A DNA stretch of 64,000 nt, from contig CM034595.1 of NCBI GenBank assembly GCA_020091685.1, forward strand, positions 26,397,933-26,461,932, in the 5' to 3' direction. The DNA comes from Lutjanus erythropterus (lineage: Eukaryota; Chordata; Actinopteri; Lutjaniformes; Lutjanidae). The translations under genes and the position numbers were made by a program. Under the pieces are notes generated by a model, which saw only the letters and a program-made list of their open reading frames with translations, had not been told where the DNA came from and ran no database searches. The first letter of the stretch is position 1. Every line of letters starts with the position of its first letter. Below are positions 11,650 to 21,850 of this stretch, piece by piece.

Positions 11650-12300
11650 CGCTTACACTCTGAAAGTGGGGGACATGTCCCCACCATTTTTTGAAATGGA
11701 CAATTTTGTCCCCCATCACTTTACAAAAGCATAATTTGTTCATTAATAAATGATAAATGTTTTGAGAATTTCTTTATTTGCACAATAATGAAACCTATTG
11801 GTTGAACTTGACTCATGAATTCTTGTGAACTTTGTTTCTCTAATGTTAAAGTATCAAATCAGAGGCAGGTTAATATCTAAAGCTAAAGTTGATTTTATCT
11901 TTATCTTGAGCAGTTGTTCTATTTTGTCATATCATAGCATTGATATTGGGTATTATCATGGTGTTGCAGCTGCGGATTTAACGGATGATCGCTATTTGTG
12001 CTGTCAATGTTGTTTTGCACTTCATGCTGAGTATTTTTGCTTTGTAAACTCTGAAATAATTATCCATTTTGATTTCATATTGATCCCCCGACTACATTGT
12101 CTAAAATCCTACTATGTAGACAGTTTAAAAATGTGTTTTTTCATCTGAGCCCTTATGTCCCCAAGACTTTTCAGCACAAAGTCACACCCTTGGCTGTGAT
12201 GCATTTCTATAAATCTCTATATTGGGCAATTTATTACAACAAAAGTAATATAATAATATGTTTTGGCCAAATGCACAGCTTAACCATAGATCTGTGATTT
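11650..12300. repeat. possible dispersed repeat starting AAGTGGGGGACATGTCCCC
   Basis: The left end contains gggggacatgtcccccacc, a near-palindrome typical of a fish repeat family. The right limit is a guess. No coding content recognised. Confidence 0.3.
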
Positions 12301-12452
12301 GGGGTGGAAGGCTGGTATTTGAAGGCACAGGTACCATAAACACCAGCACATTTTTAGAGTAATTAATACATAAGAGGGTTACAATTTTATTATTTTACAG
12401 TATACATTCTAACATAATTGTACATCCATACCATAGTTAGTTAAAAGCTTAC

Positions 12453-12527
12453 CATTAAATGGTCATTGATCACCATCAACTCGATGTATTTGGTCTCATT
12501 TTCTACACTTCGTGACAAGTGTGGAGC
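12453..12527 (-). CDS. adam22: adam22 exon, start of metalloprotease-like domain (ETKYIELMVINDHLM)
   Basis: Minus-strand exon of exactly 25 codons in phase 0: APHLSRSVENETKYIELMVI then NDHLM. The acceptor is gtttcttctcag and the donor gtaagctt. ETKYIELM(I/V)(V/I)ND is the opening of the reprolysin (M12B) fold and is very close to ADAM22. The next exon continues with YKKHRLSV, giving the normal NDHLM-[FY]KKHRLSV order. Confidence 0.96.
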
Positions 12528-13177
12528 CTGAGAAGAAACAATAGTCTGTCAGTTTTATCATAAAAACATAGAGACAGACAGACAGTCAGATAGACAGTCA
12601 GACAGACAGACACCCTTTTTCTCAGCTTCCCTCAACCTGAACCATTTCAGAGCAGCACACAAAGCAAACAAAAGGATCAACTCATGTCTCCTGCATCACG
12701 GAGAAAAGAAACGACAAATCAATACGGATGAACTTTGCAAAGCTAAACCAGGTCTGTCTCTTTTCCAAATTCCAAATAAAGATGAGACAGAGCAGCTCTG
12801 AGGCCTGAGAGACAGACAGCTGCAGACATCTGACTGTGTCTGAGAAAAGACAAGGCTGGAAGCAGCTCTACTCTCAAGGTAAATATTTCATGAAAAAGAA
12901 GAAGAGAGAAGGGTGGAGAGCTGTTGTGTGGGAGGAGAGTGAGGAACCAGCGTTATCTCTTCAGCTTTTCAAATTAACATAAAACATACCGACAGGAAAC
13001 AGCGTAATCAGTTTTGGACAAACACCATCCAGAGCAGAATTATCTGTCTATCTCACACTCACACAAACAAACAGGTGCACATCATAAAGTGAAGTCAACA
13101 TGAGACCATCAGCATCTCTCTGCTAATGATGATGATTTTACAAAAAATATGCCCACAGAGATGCAGAGGAGTCATAC
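12528..13177 (-). other. adam22 intron, 650 bp, purine-rich with (ACAG)n
   Basis: Between exons 13178-13254 and 12453-12527. An imperfect (ACAG)n run at about 12570-12612; the rest looks unique. Confidence 0.7.
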
Positions 13178-13254
13178 CTGTCTCTTTTTTCTCCTGTGAA
13201 CAACTTTTGACCCAGGAAATGGAGGGCTGGGGAAAGGCGGCTCTGGAAGATCAC
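13178..13254 (-). CDS. adam22: adam22 exon, end of prodomain with furin-type site RRKKRQ
   Basis: Minus-strand exon of 77 bp: GDLPEPPFPSPPFPGSKVVH and then RRKKRQ. The acceptor is gtttcctag and the donor gtatgact. The Arg/Lys cluster at the end is a proprotein-convertase site (R-x-K-R then Q) at the prodomain/mature-protein border, as in other ADAMs (family counterpart RSKRQ). The Pro-rich linker before it is variable in the family, so the gene assignment rests on its position and on the site. Cleavage here would release the mature receptor in the Golgi. Confidence 0.88.
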
Positions 13255-13423
13255 CTAGGAAACAGAAACATTCATCGCAATCATTATTCATGCACAGTAA
13301 TCTATCCAAAACAGTCAGACATCTTTTATTATTAACATGAATACATGAAAAAGAAATTCACAACTTTTTATAAACGTTAATAATACATTAAATTCATCTT
13401 CATGTCTTCAGTCATCATCTTAC

Positions 13424-13490
13424 CATTGAGGAGATCATTAAATCCCTCTTCCCCTGCAGATTTATAGATCATGTGAATGCGAACATCTCC
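13424..13490 (-). CDS. adam22: adam22 exon, prodomain (RIHMIYKSAGEEGF)
   Basis: Minus-strand exon of 67 bp, phase 0 at the start: GDVRIHMIYKSAGEEGFNDL then LN and one base. The acceptor is gtgccttttag and the donor gtaagatg. It aligns with the family segment HFHSVYKS..FEFSLDDLP. Its first codon follows directly on the GAT ending the 28004-28067 exon, which shows that the 14.5-kb interval between them is one intron. The trailing G joins GT of the next exon to give Gly. Confidence 0.88.
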
Positions 13491-13984
13491 CTAAAAGGCA
13501 CAAAAAGAGCAATTCAATCACATATCACAGCCAAGTGTCTGATATGCAGATGGGAGTCGAGCAGCTGTGATCCAAGTTCATCTGAGGTAGCGTGTCTAAA
13601 AATTACACTATATGTCCATGCTGCTTGTTTGATTCTGTCTAATCTCAGGGAATAAAGCAGAAAAAATGTGAGCCTGAAAAGTTATCCAGGAGGAAATGTG
13701 TACAATGTACTGAAATAAATATTATATGAATTTAAAAATGTTCTCAGGCTGCAATCTGTACTGAGGTCCTGCATGTTAATTGGTCGGACAGTCCATTTTG
13801 TTAATATTGCACTCACACACACATCTAGGAGGGATGCTGTATTTACATCTGTCAAACTACTTTTACTACTTCTAATTTTATATATATATTTCTATCAACA
13901 TAGCTTGTCTCTGTCTCTGTCTTGTGCTCTGTCTGTCTCTGCGCATGAGGAATTATTTGGGGGAAGACACTGAGCTATTGATGG

Positions 13985-14174
13985 ATAACCACGCATGCGT
14001 AGAGCACCTGTGAGACCACACTGAGGGCAGACACAACGTCGCACATCCTGTTTACGTTCTACTGTACGTCGGTGAAACGGCTCCGAATTGGTTTATGTCT
14101 GAGTGTGTAAAGGAGAACCAGAATGAAATGCCACCCCTATCGATTTAATCGTGATTGAACTGCTGTAAAATAAG
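13985..14174 (+). promoter_or_regulatory. putative cldn12 promoter and non-coding first exon
   Basis: A locally CpG-rich, repeat-poor stretch with the palindrome CGCATGCG at about 13991 (resembling an NRF1 half-site pair) and several CpGs (gtacgtcggtgaaacggc). It ends with a usable donor, ATAAG|gtattg, after 14174, which could pair with the acceptor at 15799. No TATA box is evident. The position suits cldn12, but the transcription start is inferred. Confidence 0.3.
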
Positions 14175-15799
14175 GTATTGTAGTTTATGTTTAATGTTGT
14201 TGTCGTATATGAGCTTCTCATTGCAAAGTTCGGTGCAACAGGTTGCTGTAATGCTAACATCAGCTAGCTAGGTGGCTAATGAAACGAACTATTGTTAGTT
14301 AACTTAGCTGTTAAATGTTAACGCTAGTTAGTCCGCTCATTCGTACCACACAGGTCCTGTTCATTTTGACACATTATGGCAGTAGATTTTAGCGAAAAGT
14401 TGATAAGTGAACTAGACTACAGTTAGGTTATAGATGTTTTCCAGTTAAGCTAACGGGCAACAATGGCTAACGCGATATACTTTAGCAAGCTAACTATCCT
14501 CTGAAACTACTCATACAGGTAGCCTAACTGGCTAACGTCATCTGGCAGGCTGTTGACTATAATAACAACGTCCTAAATACCTGTTATTACTCTGTTGTGG
14601 TACTAAGTTAATCTAAAAATGTTAGTGTAGTATCGGGTGTTTAATTATGTATTGTCTGACAGTGTTAATCTATGAGGGTGATGCAGTCATCATCGACCAC
14701 TACTGATGTATTTAATCACTTATTACCATGATGACTGCATTGAAAAAAAGGGCACAAGTAACAGGATTGCTGTTACATCAAATCAGTAATATAACAACAA
14801 TAACATAAGTGTTAGTGTGAGTTAAGAGTGACATAAATAATACAGTAAGTCTTATTATAACAAGACAAATAAAACGTGGAGTAAGTATTAATAAAAGTCT
14901 TTAGAAAAAAACAAGCAGGTATGTTTGATTTAAAAGCTGTAGCAGACTGTGCAGGCCTCAGATCCTCTGACAGGAAGCCCCAGACCTGAGGGCTCTACTT
15001 TCAAAAGCCTGCTCACCTTAAATTTTGAACTAGGATATATTATAAGTAGGCTGAAGAACCATGCCTGAGGTTTCACTTTAGTTGATATGGGATCAGCAAT
15101 TCATTAAAAGAGCTACTAGCCAGCCTATGAAGTGCTTTGAACACAAGCAGTAACGTCCAAAACTGACCAGTGAAGTGATACAGTGATACAACTTTGTCTC
15201 TTTGAATTTGTTTAAAGATGAGTGGCTGTGTTTTGTTTCAGTTAAGGGTGTGCGATAGGTTGTTGGCTGAATAGAACAAAATGCAAATATATAACCGTGA
15301 TGATATGAAAGTATATAGGAGTTTCTCAAGATAAAGTTTTCATACAGCCACTGTCAGTCCCTCTTACTGCATGCTGTCATATAAAGACACCCAAAGCATC
15401 TAATTCAATTGCTTATTGTTTAGCTGTACAGACTATGCAATGCACTGCAGTATAGACACTCACTCTGCAAGCTCAGCCCTCAAGTCATTCCCACTTTGTT
15501 TGCTAATGAAATGAGAGCATTGTTTCTCGGGGACAGCAGATATTGGGTCAACTGCACTGTGGTGAATAGAAATACAGGGGGGTTGCCCATAGCTAGGTCA
15601 GTCTGTGGCACAGTTAGCTTACTTCAATAGTAATGGGGCCATTTGGAGAAACTTGTATAACCATGCCTTTTTTCTGACGATTAGGAGTTATATGAACAAA
15701 AATAATTTAATGAAGTCACATAATTTATGGCCCAATTGATTTACAGTGCACTGATCCAGACACTTCTCTCTGTCTGGTTTCCTCTCTCCATTCAAACAG
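14175..15799 (+). other. putative first intron of cldn12
   Basis: About 1.6 kb without a convincing coding exon on either strand. The left third is rich in gctagc/gttagc words (14240-14560), common in fish dispersed repeats. 14700-15650 looks like unique sequence. The same interval is also part of the adam22 intron on the other strand. Confidence 0.35.
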
Positions 15800-15831
15800 G
15801 AACTCTCCTCGTGGCCACACTTCCTCTCACC
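15800..15831 (+). other. cldn12: cldn12 5' UTR part of exon 2 (putative)
   Basis: A strong acceptor (cttctctctgtctggtttcctctctccattcaaacag) ends at 15799, 32 bases before the start codon. This suggests a short leader segment joined to an upstream non-coding exon. Inferred from splice signals only. Confidence 0.5.
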
Positions 15832-16050
15832 ATGTCGTGCCGGGACATCCATGCCACCAACGCTTTTGCCTTCATCATTGCCTTTGTGTCTGTGGGAGGG
15901 ATTGCTGTGGCAGCATTAATCCCACAGTGGCGTGTGACGAGACTCGTCACCTTCAACCGAAATGCCAAGAATATCAGCGTGTATGATGGGCTGTGGGCTA
16001 AATGTGTGAAGCAGGATGGCTATTCAGGATGCTACTATTATGATTCAGAG
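15832..16050 (+). CDS. cldn12: cldn12 coding exon 1
   Basis: 73 codons: cytosolic N terminus, membrane segment 1 (about 9-31) and most of extracellular loop 1, including TFNRNAKNISVYDGLWAKC. The start codon context is ctcaccATGt. The exon ends GATTCAGAG with the donor gtatcactg, after which an in-frame stop soon follows, so the intron must be removed to reach W74-Y75-S76. Confidence 0.94.
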
Positions 16051-16945
16051 GTATCACTGTAAGAAATTTACTTTCATCATCTTTTGCTTTTTTCTTTTAT
16101 GTCCTAAATTGACAAAAATCAATTTCTTCTCGCATTTTCAGTGGTACTCTAAAGTGGACCAGCTGGATCTGCGGCTCCTGCAGTTCTGTCTGCCTACAGC
16201 CCTGCTGCTCGGCTCTCTAGGCCTGCTGCTGTCCATATCAGGAATGTGTAAAACCTGCTGCTGCTCAGACAAGCCTGAACCAGACATTAAGACCATCAAA
16301 TTCCTGGTCAACAGCGCAGGCTGTCACCTGGTGGCAGGGATGTTCTTGTTTCTCGCTGGGGCTATCGGCATCGCACCATCAGTGTGGTTCCTGTTCCGGA
16401 CCAAAGAGATGAACATCAGATATGACAACATTTTCTCTGATGGCTTTGCTGTGTATGTCTCTATCGGCTGCTCTGGAGGACTTATGCTTGCTTCCCTGCT
16501 CATGTTCATGTGGTACTGTATGTGTAAAAAGTTACCTTCTCCCTTCTGGTTGCCCCTGCCCTCCATGCCTACCTCTCTGTCCGCCCAGCCTCTCACTGCC
16601 AATGGATATCCACCCTCCCCAGTTTATGGTCCTCAGCCCTTCCCACCGGGGACCTATCCTCCCACAGTGATCGACACTCAGCCCTATGTGCCTGCCCAAG
16701 GCTATGCGCAAAGCGTGGTCGCCCCTGCACCTCCGCAGGTGTACATGTCTCAGATTTCTGCTCCAGACGGGTACGGCTCAGAGGTTGGAGGGACTCAGGC
16801 CTACAGCTATGCTCCCTCACAGAGTTACGCCCCCTCGCAAAGCTATGCTCCCTCACAGGGCTATGCAGCATCCAGCTACACAGGCCACCGCTACTCCTCC
16901 CGCTCACGGATGTCTGCCATAGAGATCGACATTCCTGTGCCGTAA
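15832..16945 (+). CDS. cldn12: claudin-12 (two coding exons, 15832-16050 and 16142-16945)
   Basis: Joined coding sequence of 340 residues. Exon 1 gives M1-E73 and exon 2 gives W74 to the stop at 16943-16945; the 91-bp intron 16051-16141 has gtatca..ttttcag in phase 0. Four membrane segments fall near residues 9-31, 86-108, 128-150 and 175-197. Extracellular loop 1 has the claudin pattern: W33, G53-L54-W55, C58 and C67. Blocks VDQLDLRLLQF, VNSAGCHLVAG, LPSPFW and SRSRMSAIEIDIPV identify claudin-12. Known role: tight-junction-type tetraspan protein of epithelia and endothelia, linked to paracellular Ca2+ passage, lacking the usual C-terminal PDZ ligand. The tail (about 198-340) is Pro/Tyr-rich and, from memory, about 100 residues longer than in mammals. 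An upstream in-frame ATG at 15727 is rejected because it precedes a splice acceptor at 15799; MSCRDIHATN matches the family start. Confidence 0.97.
16142..16945 (+). CDS. cldn12: cldn12 coding exon 2
   Basis: 267 codons plus TAA. Holds the end of loop 1 (WYSKVDQLDL), membrane segments 2-4, a Cys-rich short intracellular loop (KTCCCSDKPEPD), the LPSPFW motif after segment 4, a long Pro/Tyr-rich cytosolic tail and the conserved SRSRMSAIEIDIPV end. The polypyrimidine-rich acceptor ttcttctcgcattttcag precedes it. Confidence 0.95.
   Translation, partial: WYSKVDQLDLRLLQFCLPTALLLGSLGLLLSISGMCKTCCCSDKPEPDIKTIKFLVNSAGCHLVAGMFLFLAGAIGIAPSVWFLFRTKEMNIRYDNIFSDGFAVYVSIGCSGGLMLASLLMFMWYCMCKKLPSPFWLPLPSMPTSLSAQPLTANGYPPSPVYGPQPFPPGTYPPTVIDTQPYVPAQGYAQSVVAPAPPQVYMSQISAPDGYGSEVGGTQAYSYAPSQSYAPSQSYAPSQGYAASSYTGHRYSSRSRMSAIEIDIPVP
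16805..16858 (+). repeat. three 18-bp tandem repeats coding SYAPSQ in the cldn12 tail
   Basis: Units at 16805-16822, 16823-16840 and 16841-16858 encode SYAPSQ three times (residues 295-312), followed by a degenerate GYAASS. Units 1 and 3 are identical; unit 2 differs only at synonymous third positions and the Ser codon. The repeat lies in the cytosolic tail. Confidence 0.95.
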
Positions 16946-17250
16946 GAGGGACAGGGACCGTAAGAGAGGAGAGGCTGATATCATCAGCACATTGAAGGCT
17001 TCTGTCTATGAACCTCCATGAAGTTCACCACTGATAAAACTGACAGAGTATAGATGGAAGTTTATAAAATGAAAGCTGTTTACAGCCTGTAGAGTGATAG
17101 TTTCAAGAATTCAGTCAGTCAGTCCAGGTCTGTAAATTGCTGATTATGAAGGAGGTGGTTTTGTTTAAAACCAAGATCACTAAAACAACACTGTTTAAAG
17201 CCTAGTATTGTAGAAAGGGAAGAAAATAAAGTTTATTGCAGCCAAAATTA
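16946..17250 (+). other. cldn12: cldn12 3' UTR to the first polyadenylation signal
   Basis: Non-coding sequence after the TAA. An AATAAA at 17225-17230 (agaaaataaagttt) would give a 3' UTR of about 300 bases. A longer form ending near 18390 is possible. Confidence 0.5.
17225..17230 (+). terminator. polyadenylation signal AATAAA (cldn12, proximal)
   Basis: Canonical hexamer 280 bases after the cldn12 stop codon; cleavage would be expected about 10-30 bases downstream. Confidence 0.55.
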
Positions 17251-17387
17251 CTGCACCATTTAGTTTTTTCATTATTTTATCAGCAGAGTAGGAACACTAA
17301 ACTATAGCTCCTAAGTTGCTCAAGTGGCCAATGGACCAACCCACTAGCTACAAGCAGATTGTTACAAGCATTTGCCATGTGGCTTGA

Positions 17388-17620
17388 TACAGGAGTTCCC
17401 AAACATTTTCATGTCAAGGACCCCAAAAATAGAATTAAAGGCTCGTGCACACCTTCAGGTGGATAGGAAAGGAAAATCCACAGGCAAGAAGAAGAGTGAG
17501 CTTCGACACACTGCCCTGTATTTGCAATAAACTTAGGTAAAAAAAAATTTAGGTAAAACAAAACAATCCACTCAGGGATCCCTGTTGCTCTCTGGACCCC
17601 AGTTTGAAAACTACTGGCTT
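17388..17620. repeat. dispersed repeat with GAGTTCCCAAAC / GTTTGAAAACTACTGG ends
   Basis: The ends read caggagttcccaaacatttt and ggaccccagtttgaaaacta, partly inverted copies of each other, and the interior mentions the same aaggacccc words. This matches a common fish DNA-transposon remnant. It lies in the possible long cldn12 3' UTR. Confidence 0.35.
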
Positions 17621-18370
17621 AAAATAAATGGCAAAATCTTGACTTTAGATTAAAGAAGGCCTTATGCTGGCTGTTATAAAGCCAGTTCATTAGTAAAATT
17701 ACATTTTTCTGTTACATTTGTTTATGTTGGTCATATTCACATTCAAATGACTTGTCACTTCTGCTTGTGCAAAGCTTAAATTATGGAGGTCTTCTGTTAT
17801 CACTACTGAACAAAAAGTGTCGTCATAGCCATTCTGTGGTTGTGAATTACTAACTGACTCACCTGTTTGTGTCTGTTGTGTTGTGTAGCATGAAATATTT
17901 TTGTAATGTCACAGTGCCCTGTGAGGAGCAGCTGTTTATGTTTTTAATGCACTAATAATGTGAATACTGTGCCATTTTACATTGCCTTTGTTCACTGACT
18001 GCGTTAGCCTCGAGTATTTTCTAACATATTAATCATTTATCGTCACATGTACTTTTGTAAGTGTTTGTGTCAGAAAAAAGATGGCACTAAGAAATTTGTT
18101 GATGTTTAAAACACTAAATGGCAGAAAAATAAGAGTGCTGTTTATCTGCACTCACCGTGTCAGCTGATTGATCAGATGATTAAAACTTCTGCCATCTTAG
18201 CTGGAAGTGTGATGTGATAAGGTTGGTCAATGGTTGTAATAATTGTGATTAAGCCAATTTTAACTTTAAATCTTGCCTTTTGCATAATGAGCACTGATCA
18301 ACATTTCTGTCATGCCAAGATGAATGATATTGTCAAATGTTTTTCTACACTGTAATATTTTGTTGTTTCT

Positions 18371-18376
18371 ATTAAA
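18371..18376 (+). terminator. possible distal polyadenylation signal ATTAAA (cldn12)
   Basis: Variant hexamer followed by a GT-rich run (gcatctgtgtgcctgtaaatgtg), the usual downstream element. It would give a 3' UTR of about 1.4 kb, typical for claudin-12. The alternative to the proximal site cannot be decided from sequence. Confidence 0.35.
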
Positions 18377-18399
18377 ACATAAGTCACGATGCATCTGTG

Positions 18400-20900
18400 T
18401 GCCTGTAAATGTGCTTGGCTAACAAAAACAAAAACAAAAACAATTTATTAACAGCTTTAAAGTATGTGATATGAGTAATTGCAACAAACTCACAATCAGT
18501 CTTATTTTTACTGATTGAATTACGTGAGTAACTTATCCATCCTCATCCACCAGGTGAAACACTAAGACGTGAGCCAGACTGAATTACAAACGGGGAAAGA
18601 ATCATCTGAGATCTGCTCTGACGATGGTTTCAGATGGTTCTGTCTCCATGTTTATAGTTTAATTGATAAATGGTTAGGCAAAAGTCAATGGCTTTGAGGT
18701 GCTGGTTTCCTGGAAATGTATCACTACAAAATGTTATAATTCATTCTGTAATCCCTTCATGGTGACTTGATTCATTGATGTTATTAAAGCTGTTCTCACG
18801 CCAGCCTGCAGCATCATGGACTGTGCCTTTAGGCGACTCACGATAAAAGAAGCAATACAAGATTTATAAAGGCTGTATTATGTTGTACAAGTGTTGATCT
18901 ACTCCCTGTACTTGCAGCATACAACATGTTTCCAAAATGCCACACAACTGCATGTCAGCAGCTTAATTTTTACTTTATAATAAATCACAGTCTCATGACA
19001 GGAGCTACCTTTGTTCAGCTCTTGATTTGTGACTATTAAGTATTAATCAACTAATTGTTGCAGCTTTATTTCTGAGTGACTAGTAGTTGTTGCACTAAGA
19101 AACAATCAGCAGCTTACAGTGATTAATTTGACCTTGACAGACAAGATCACTAAAAGAGGTTTCTTCTGTGTTATATTTCTAAGCTACTGAATGTAGAATA
19201 AAAATCTAGAGATCTAACACAACTAATAGTCACTTTCATTAGCGATTCTTCTCTCTGCAATATTTTGGACTGATCAGTTAATTGTTTATTCTATAAAATG
19301 TCAGAAAAATTGCCCTCATCATTCAAATTAATTATACTTTATTTTTAAAAAGATAATCTATTTAATATAAATACTGCTCTCTGGGTAGTCTAGTTTACAT
19401 ATGTTTATTAAAAACAAAGAATTACATCAATTGCCCAGAGCTCAAGGTGGAGTCTTCAAAAAGCTTGTTTTATCCCACTAACAGCTGAAAACCAAAATAT
19501 ATTAAATTTACAGTGTTATAAAACAAAGAAAAGCCTGAAACATAATAGTGGAGAAGCTGGAACCAGATAGTGGAGCTGGAAAATTACTTAAATGATTAAT
19601 CAATTATCAAAGAAACCTGCCACAGTTTCTCAAAATGTGCTCCACTAATCATTTATGCACTGTAGGGATATATTTTGCCTTTGTAATATGATTCACGATG
19701 GAGAACAAGATTTGCACTACAGTACCTCATTGTAATGCTTTTGACCATACTGCAATTTGATAATATTTCAATTAATTGTGCAGCCATAATGCACTGTATA
19801 CAACAATGTCAAATGCAACAACAATATGGCTTTGCTTTGCACTTTAAAAGCAGCTCTGAGAATATAAACTCATCAACACTTGCCCTGAACTATGATCCGC
19901 TCTGTGCGTAAATATTGAAGTCATCACATCATACGCTCCAGAGAGAAACCAGAGCCAATTAAGACGAGTGAGCACTCTATTAAAATTAGTCTTTTAGCAC
20001 TCCGGTGTTTTGTCTTATCTCTGATGTAGTCCTGGTGGACTTAGCATCTGAATTAACAGCCACCAGCCTAAATTGCAGCAGTCATAATTGGAGCCAACTC
20101 CTTCTTTGATGTGACACTTTAATGTTGACTGAGAGTTTAGCGGATGATGATTAATAAGACCATAATTAAAAGAAGAAGTGTGTGACACAGCTGCTGTGTA
20201 TTATGTGTAGCACACTGACACATCGGTATCTGAGCTGAATTAACTGTTGGAATAAAGAATTTCTTGACCAGCATCTTCTTTGTTCAGTCCCAGTCAATCA
20301 TTACAGAATACACACACAGCATATAGACTCTGCGGGGAGTGTATAGGGACAGAGATTTAGGGTCTAAACACAGATGGCTTTCATATGTTCTGCTACAAAG
20401 AGACAGGGGTGGAGCCTGGGTTGCCAAGGGAGATGGTACCTCAGACACAGACTGCCGGCTCATGAATATAAAGCAGGGAGGGGCACCACCACCTCGGCTC
20501 TGTCTCTGCATGTGTAAATGAAGCGGTCCAGGTTTAGTAACATGGAGTTGGCTGGAGGCCACAGGGAGACCCCCATCTTTTTAATCCCATCAGCTCCAAC
20601 CCACACGGAGCTTCACTCACAGCTTGTGTTAGTTTAAAAAATATCCTCCTCTTGGCACCTTGTGCAAACATCCCCCACCCTACAACCTGCCACCACCACC
20701 CCCATCAGCACCCCACCCCCTTTTCTTCACCCTTCAACTCCCCACCCCCTCTTCTTCAGTTATCCTCACAACCTCTCCTCATCTTTTAACTGTGAGTCAG
20801 GTCACACACAGGATCTGGGCACTACAGGCATAAAAACACAGACTGGTTATAAATGTCACAAGATGACAGGTTTGGGAATATTTTACAGAAATGCAGAGAT
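18400..20900. other. non-coding interval downstream of cldn12
   Basis: No exon recognised. 19860-20280 is free of recognisable repeats and dense in ATTA/TAAT words (for example aattaagacg, tcataattgg, gattaataagaccataatta), which is how conserved developmental enhancers often look. A C-rich patch lies at 20680-20760. Confidence 0.4.
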
Positions 20901-20937
20901 GGCAATCTTCGATTTTTATTATTTAAAACTGAGAATA

Positions 20938-21293
20938 TAGGGCTGGGCAATATGGACAAAATCAAATATCACAATTTATTTGACCAAATTATATCAATAT
21001 TGTGACAATATTAAGGGGATGACTATATTTGTGCATTCACAAAATATCAACACAATGAGATTTTTGATAAATAATCATCAGTAATATGGATATAATTACT
21101 AAGTGGGTAAAGGCAAAATAATAGAACAGCTTAAACAGTCCGTTAGGATCAGAAAATTATATCTCTTTACTCTACTGCAGCCTTTAAAACCAAGAAAACA
21201 ATTTTGCCATATCACAATGTAACAATATACAAAATCTAATATTTAGCCTCATGTAACAATATTGATATAATATGAATATATTGCCCAGCCCTA
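20938..21293. mobile_element. hAT-like miniature element (TAGGGCTGGGCAATAT)
   Basis: Perfect 16-base terminal inverted repeats: tagggctgggcaatat at 20938-20953 and atattgcccagccctagat ending at 21293. The interior is AT-rich with no open frame. No clean target duplication seen. Confidence 0.85.
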
Positions 21294-21529
21294 GATTTTA
21301 GGACAGCAGCAGTAAAAACACTTAACAGGATGGGTGTTTTGGGAATATTTTATAGAGATTCTAGTCATTTAAAACCCTGAGATTTAAAATTATTTAAAAC
21401 TGATAACAGCTGCAAATCCTCACATTTGACTTTATCGTCTCTGAAATTTTGTACAGACACGGTCCCCCAAATTTCACTGTTCGATACACTTAGAAAACAG
21501 ATGACATTCCCGGCCTCAGCTGTATTTTG

Positions 21530-21720
21530 TGTTTAGTGCTGATTAGCAAATGCTCTCATGATAAAATACCAAATTAAGATGGTGAACATAAAAACAGCTT
21601 AACATCAGCATTTTAGCATTGTCACTGTGAGCATATTAGCATGCTAATGTTAGCATTTAGCACAAAGCCCAAACAAACTCCAGCCTCACAGAGCTGCTAG
21701 CACAGACTCTTCCTCTAAGT
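21530..21720 (+). repeat. dispersed repeat of the TTAGCATGCTAATGTTAGC family, copy 1
   Basis: Contains tgagcatattagcatgctaa then tgttagcatttagcacaaag and cagcctcacagagctgctag. The same ordered words occur at 54300-54540 (+) and 62030-62630 (-). Confidence 0.75.
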
Positions 21721-21784
21721 ACATACTAATTCTGTACAGTATGGAAATTGTACTACATACTAATAGTCATAATATGCTGCTGAC

Positions 21785-21850
21785 TATGAGTATTTTTTTT
21801 ATTAGTGTATAATCACCTGAAAATAAGGATTGTTGTATTTTCATTACCTT
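21785..21850 (-). repeat. fragment of the GGACCAGTGTGTAG-type element
   Basis: Matches, in reverse, the interior block ttttcaggtgattatacact of the copies at 3244-4107 and 11060-11530. Confidence 0.55.

Larger units (their letters stand above)
10700..12452 (-). other. adam22 intron, 1.75 kb
   Basis: Between exons 12453-12527 and 10628-10699. Filled largely by the 11060-11530 miniature element copy and a probable dispersed repeat at about 11650-12300. Confidence 0.6.

Noticed and set aside
881..13490. Assignment to adam11 or adam23
   Set aside because: Blocks such as [20 protein letters not shown] and [14 protein letters not shown] agree with ADAM22 and differ from the ADAM11 and ADAM23 counterparts. 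A database alignment would settle it.
15727..15831. In-frame upstream ATG extending cldn12 by 35 residues
   Set aside because: A strong splice acceptor ends at 15799, and the claudin-12 family begins at MxCRD, which is the ATG at 15832.
16324..16922. Open frames antisense to, or out of frame with, cldn12 exon 2
   Set aside because: Shadows of the GC-rich repetitive coding sequence, with no family match.
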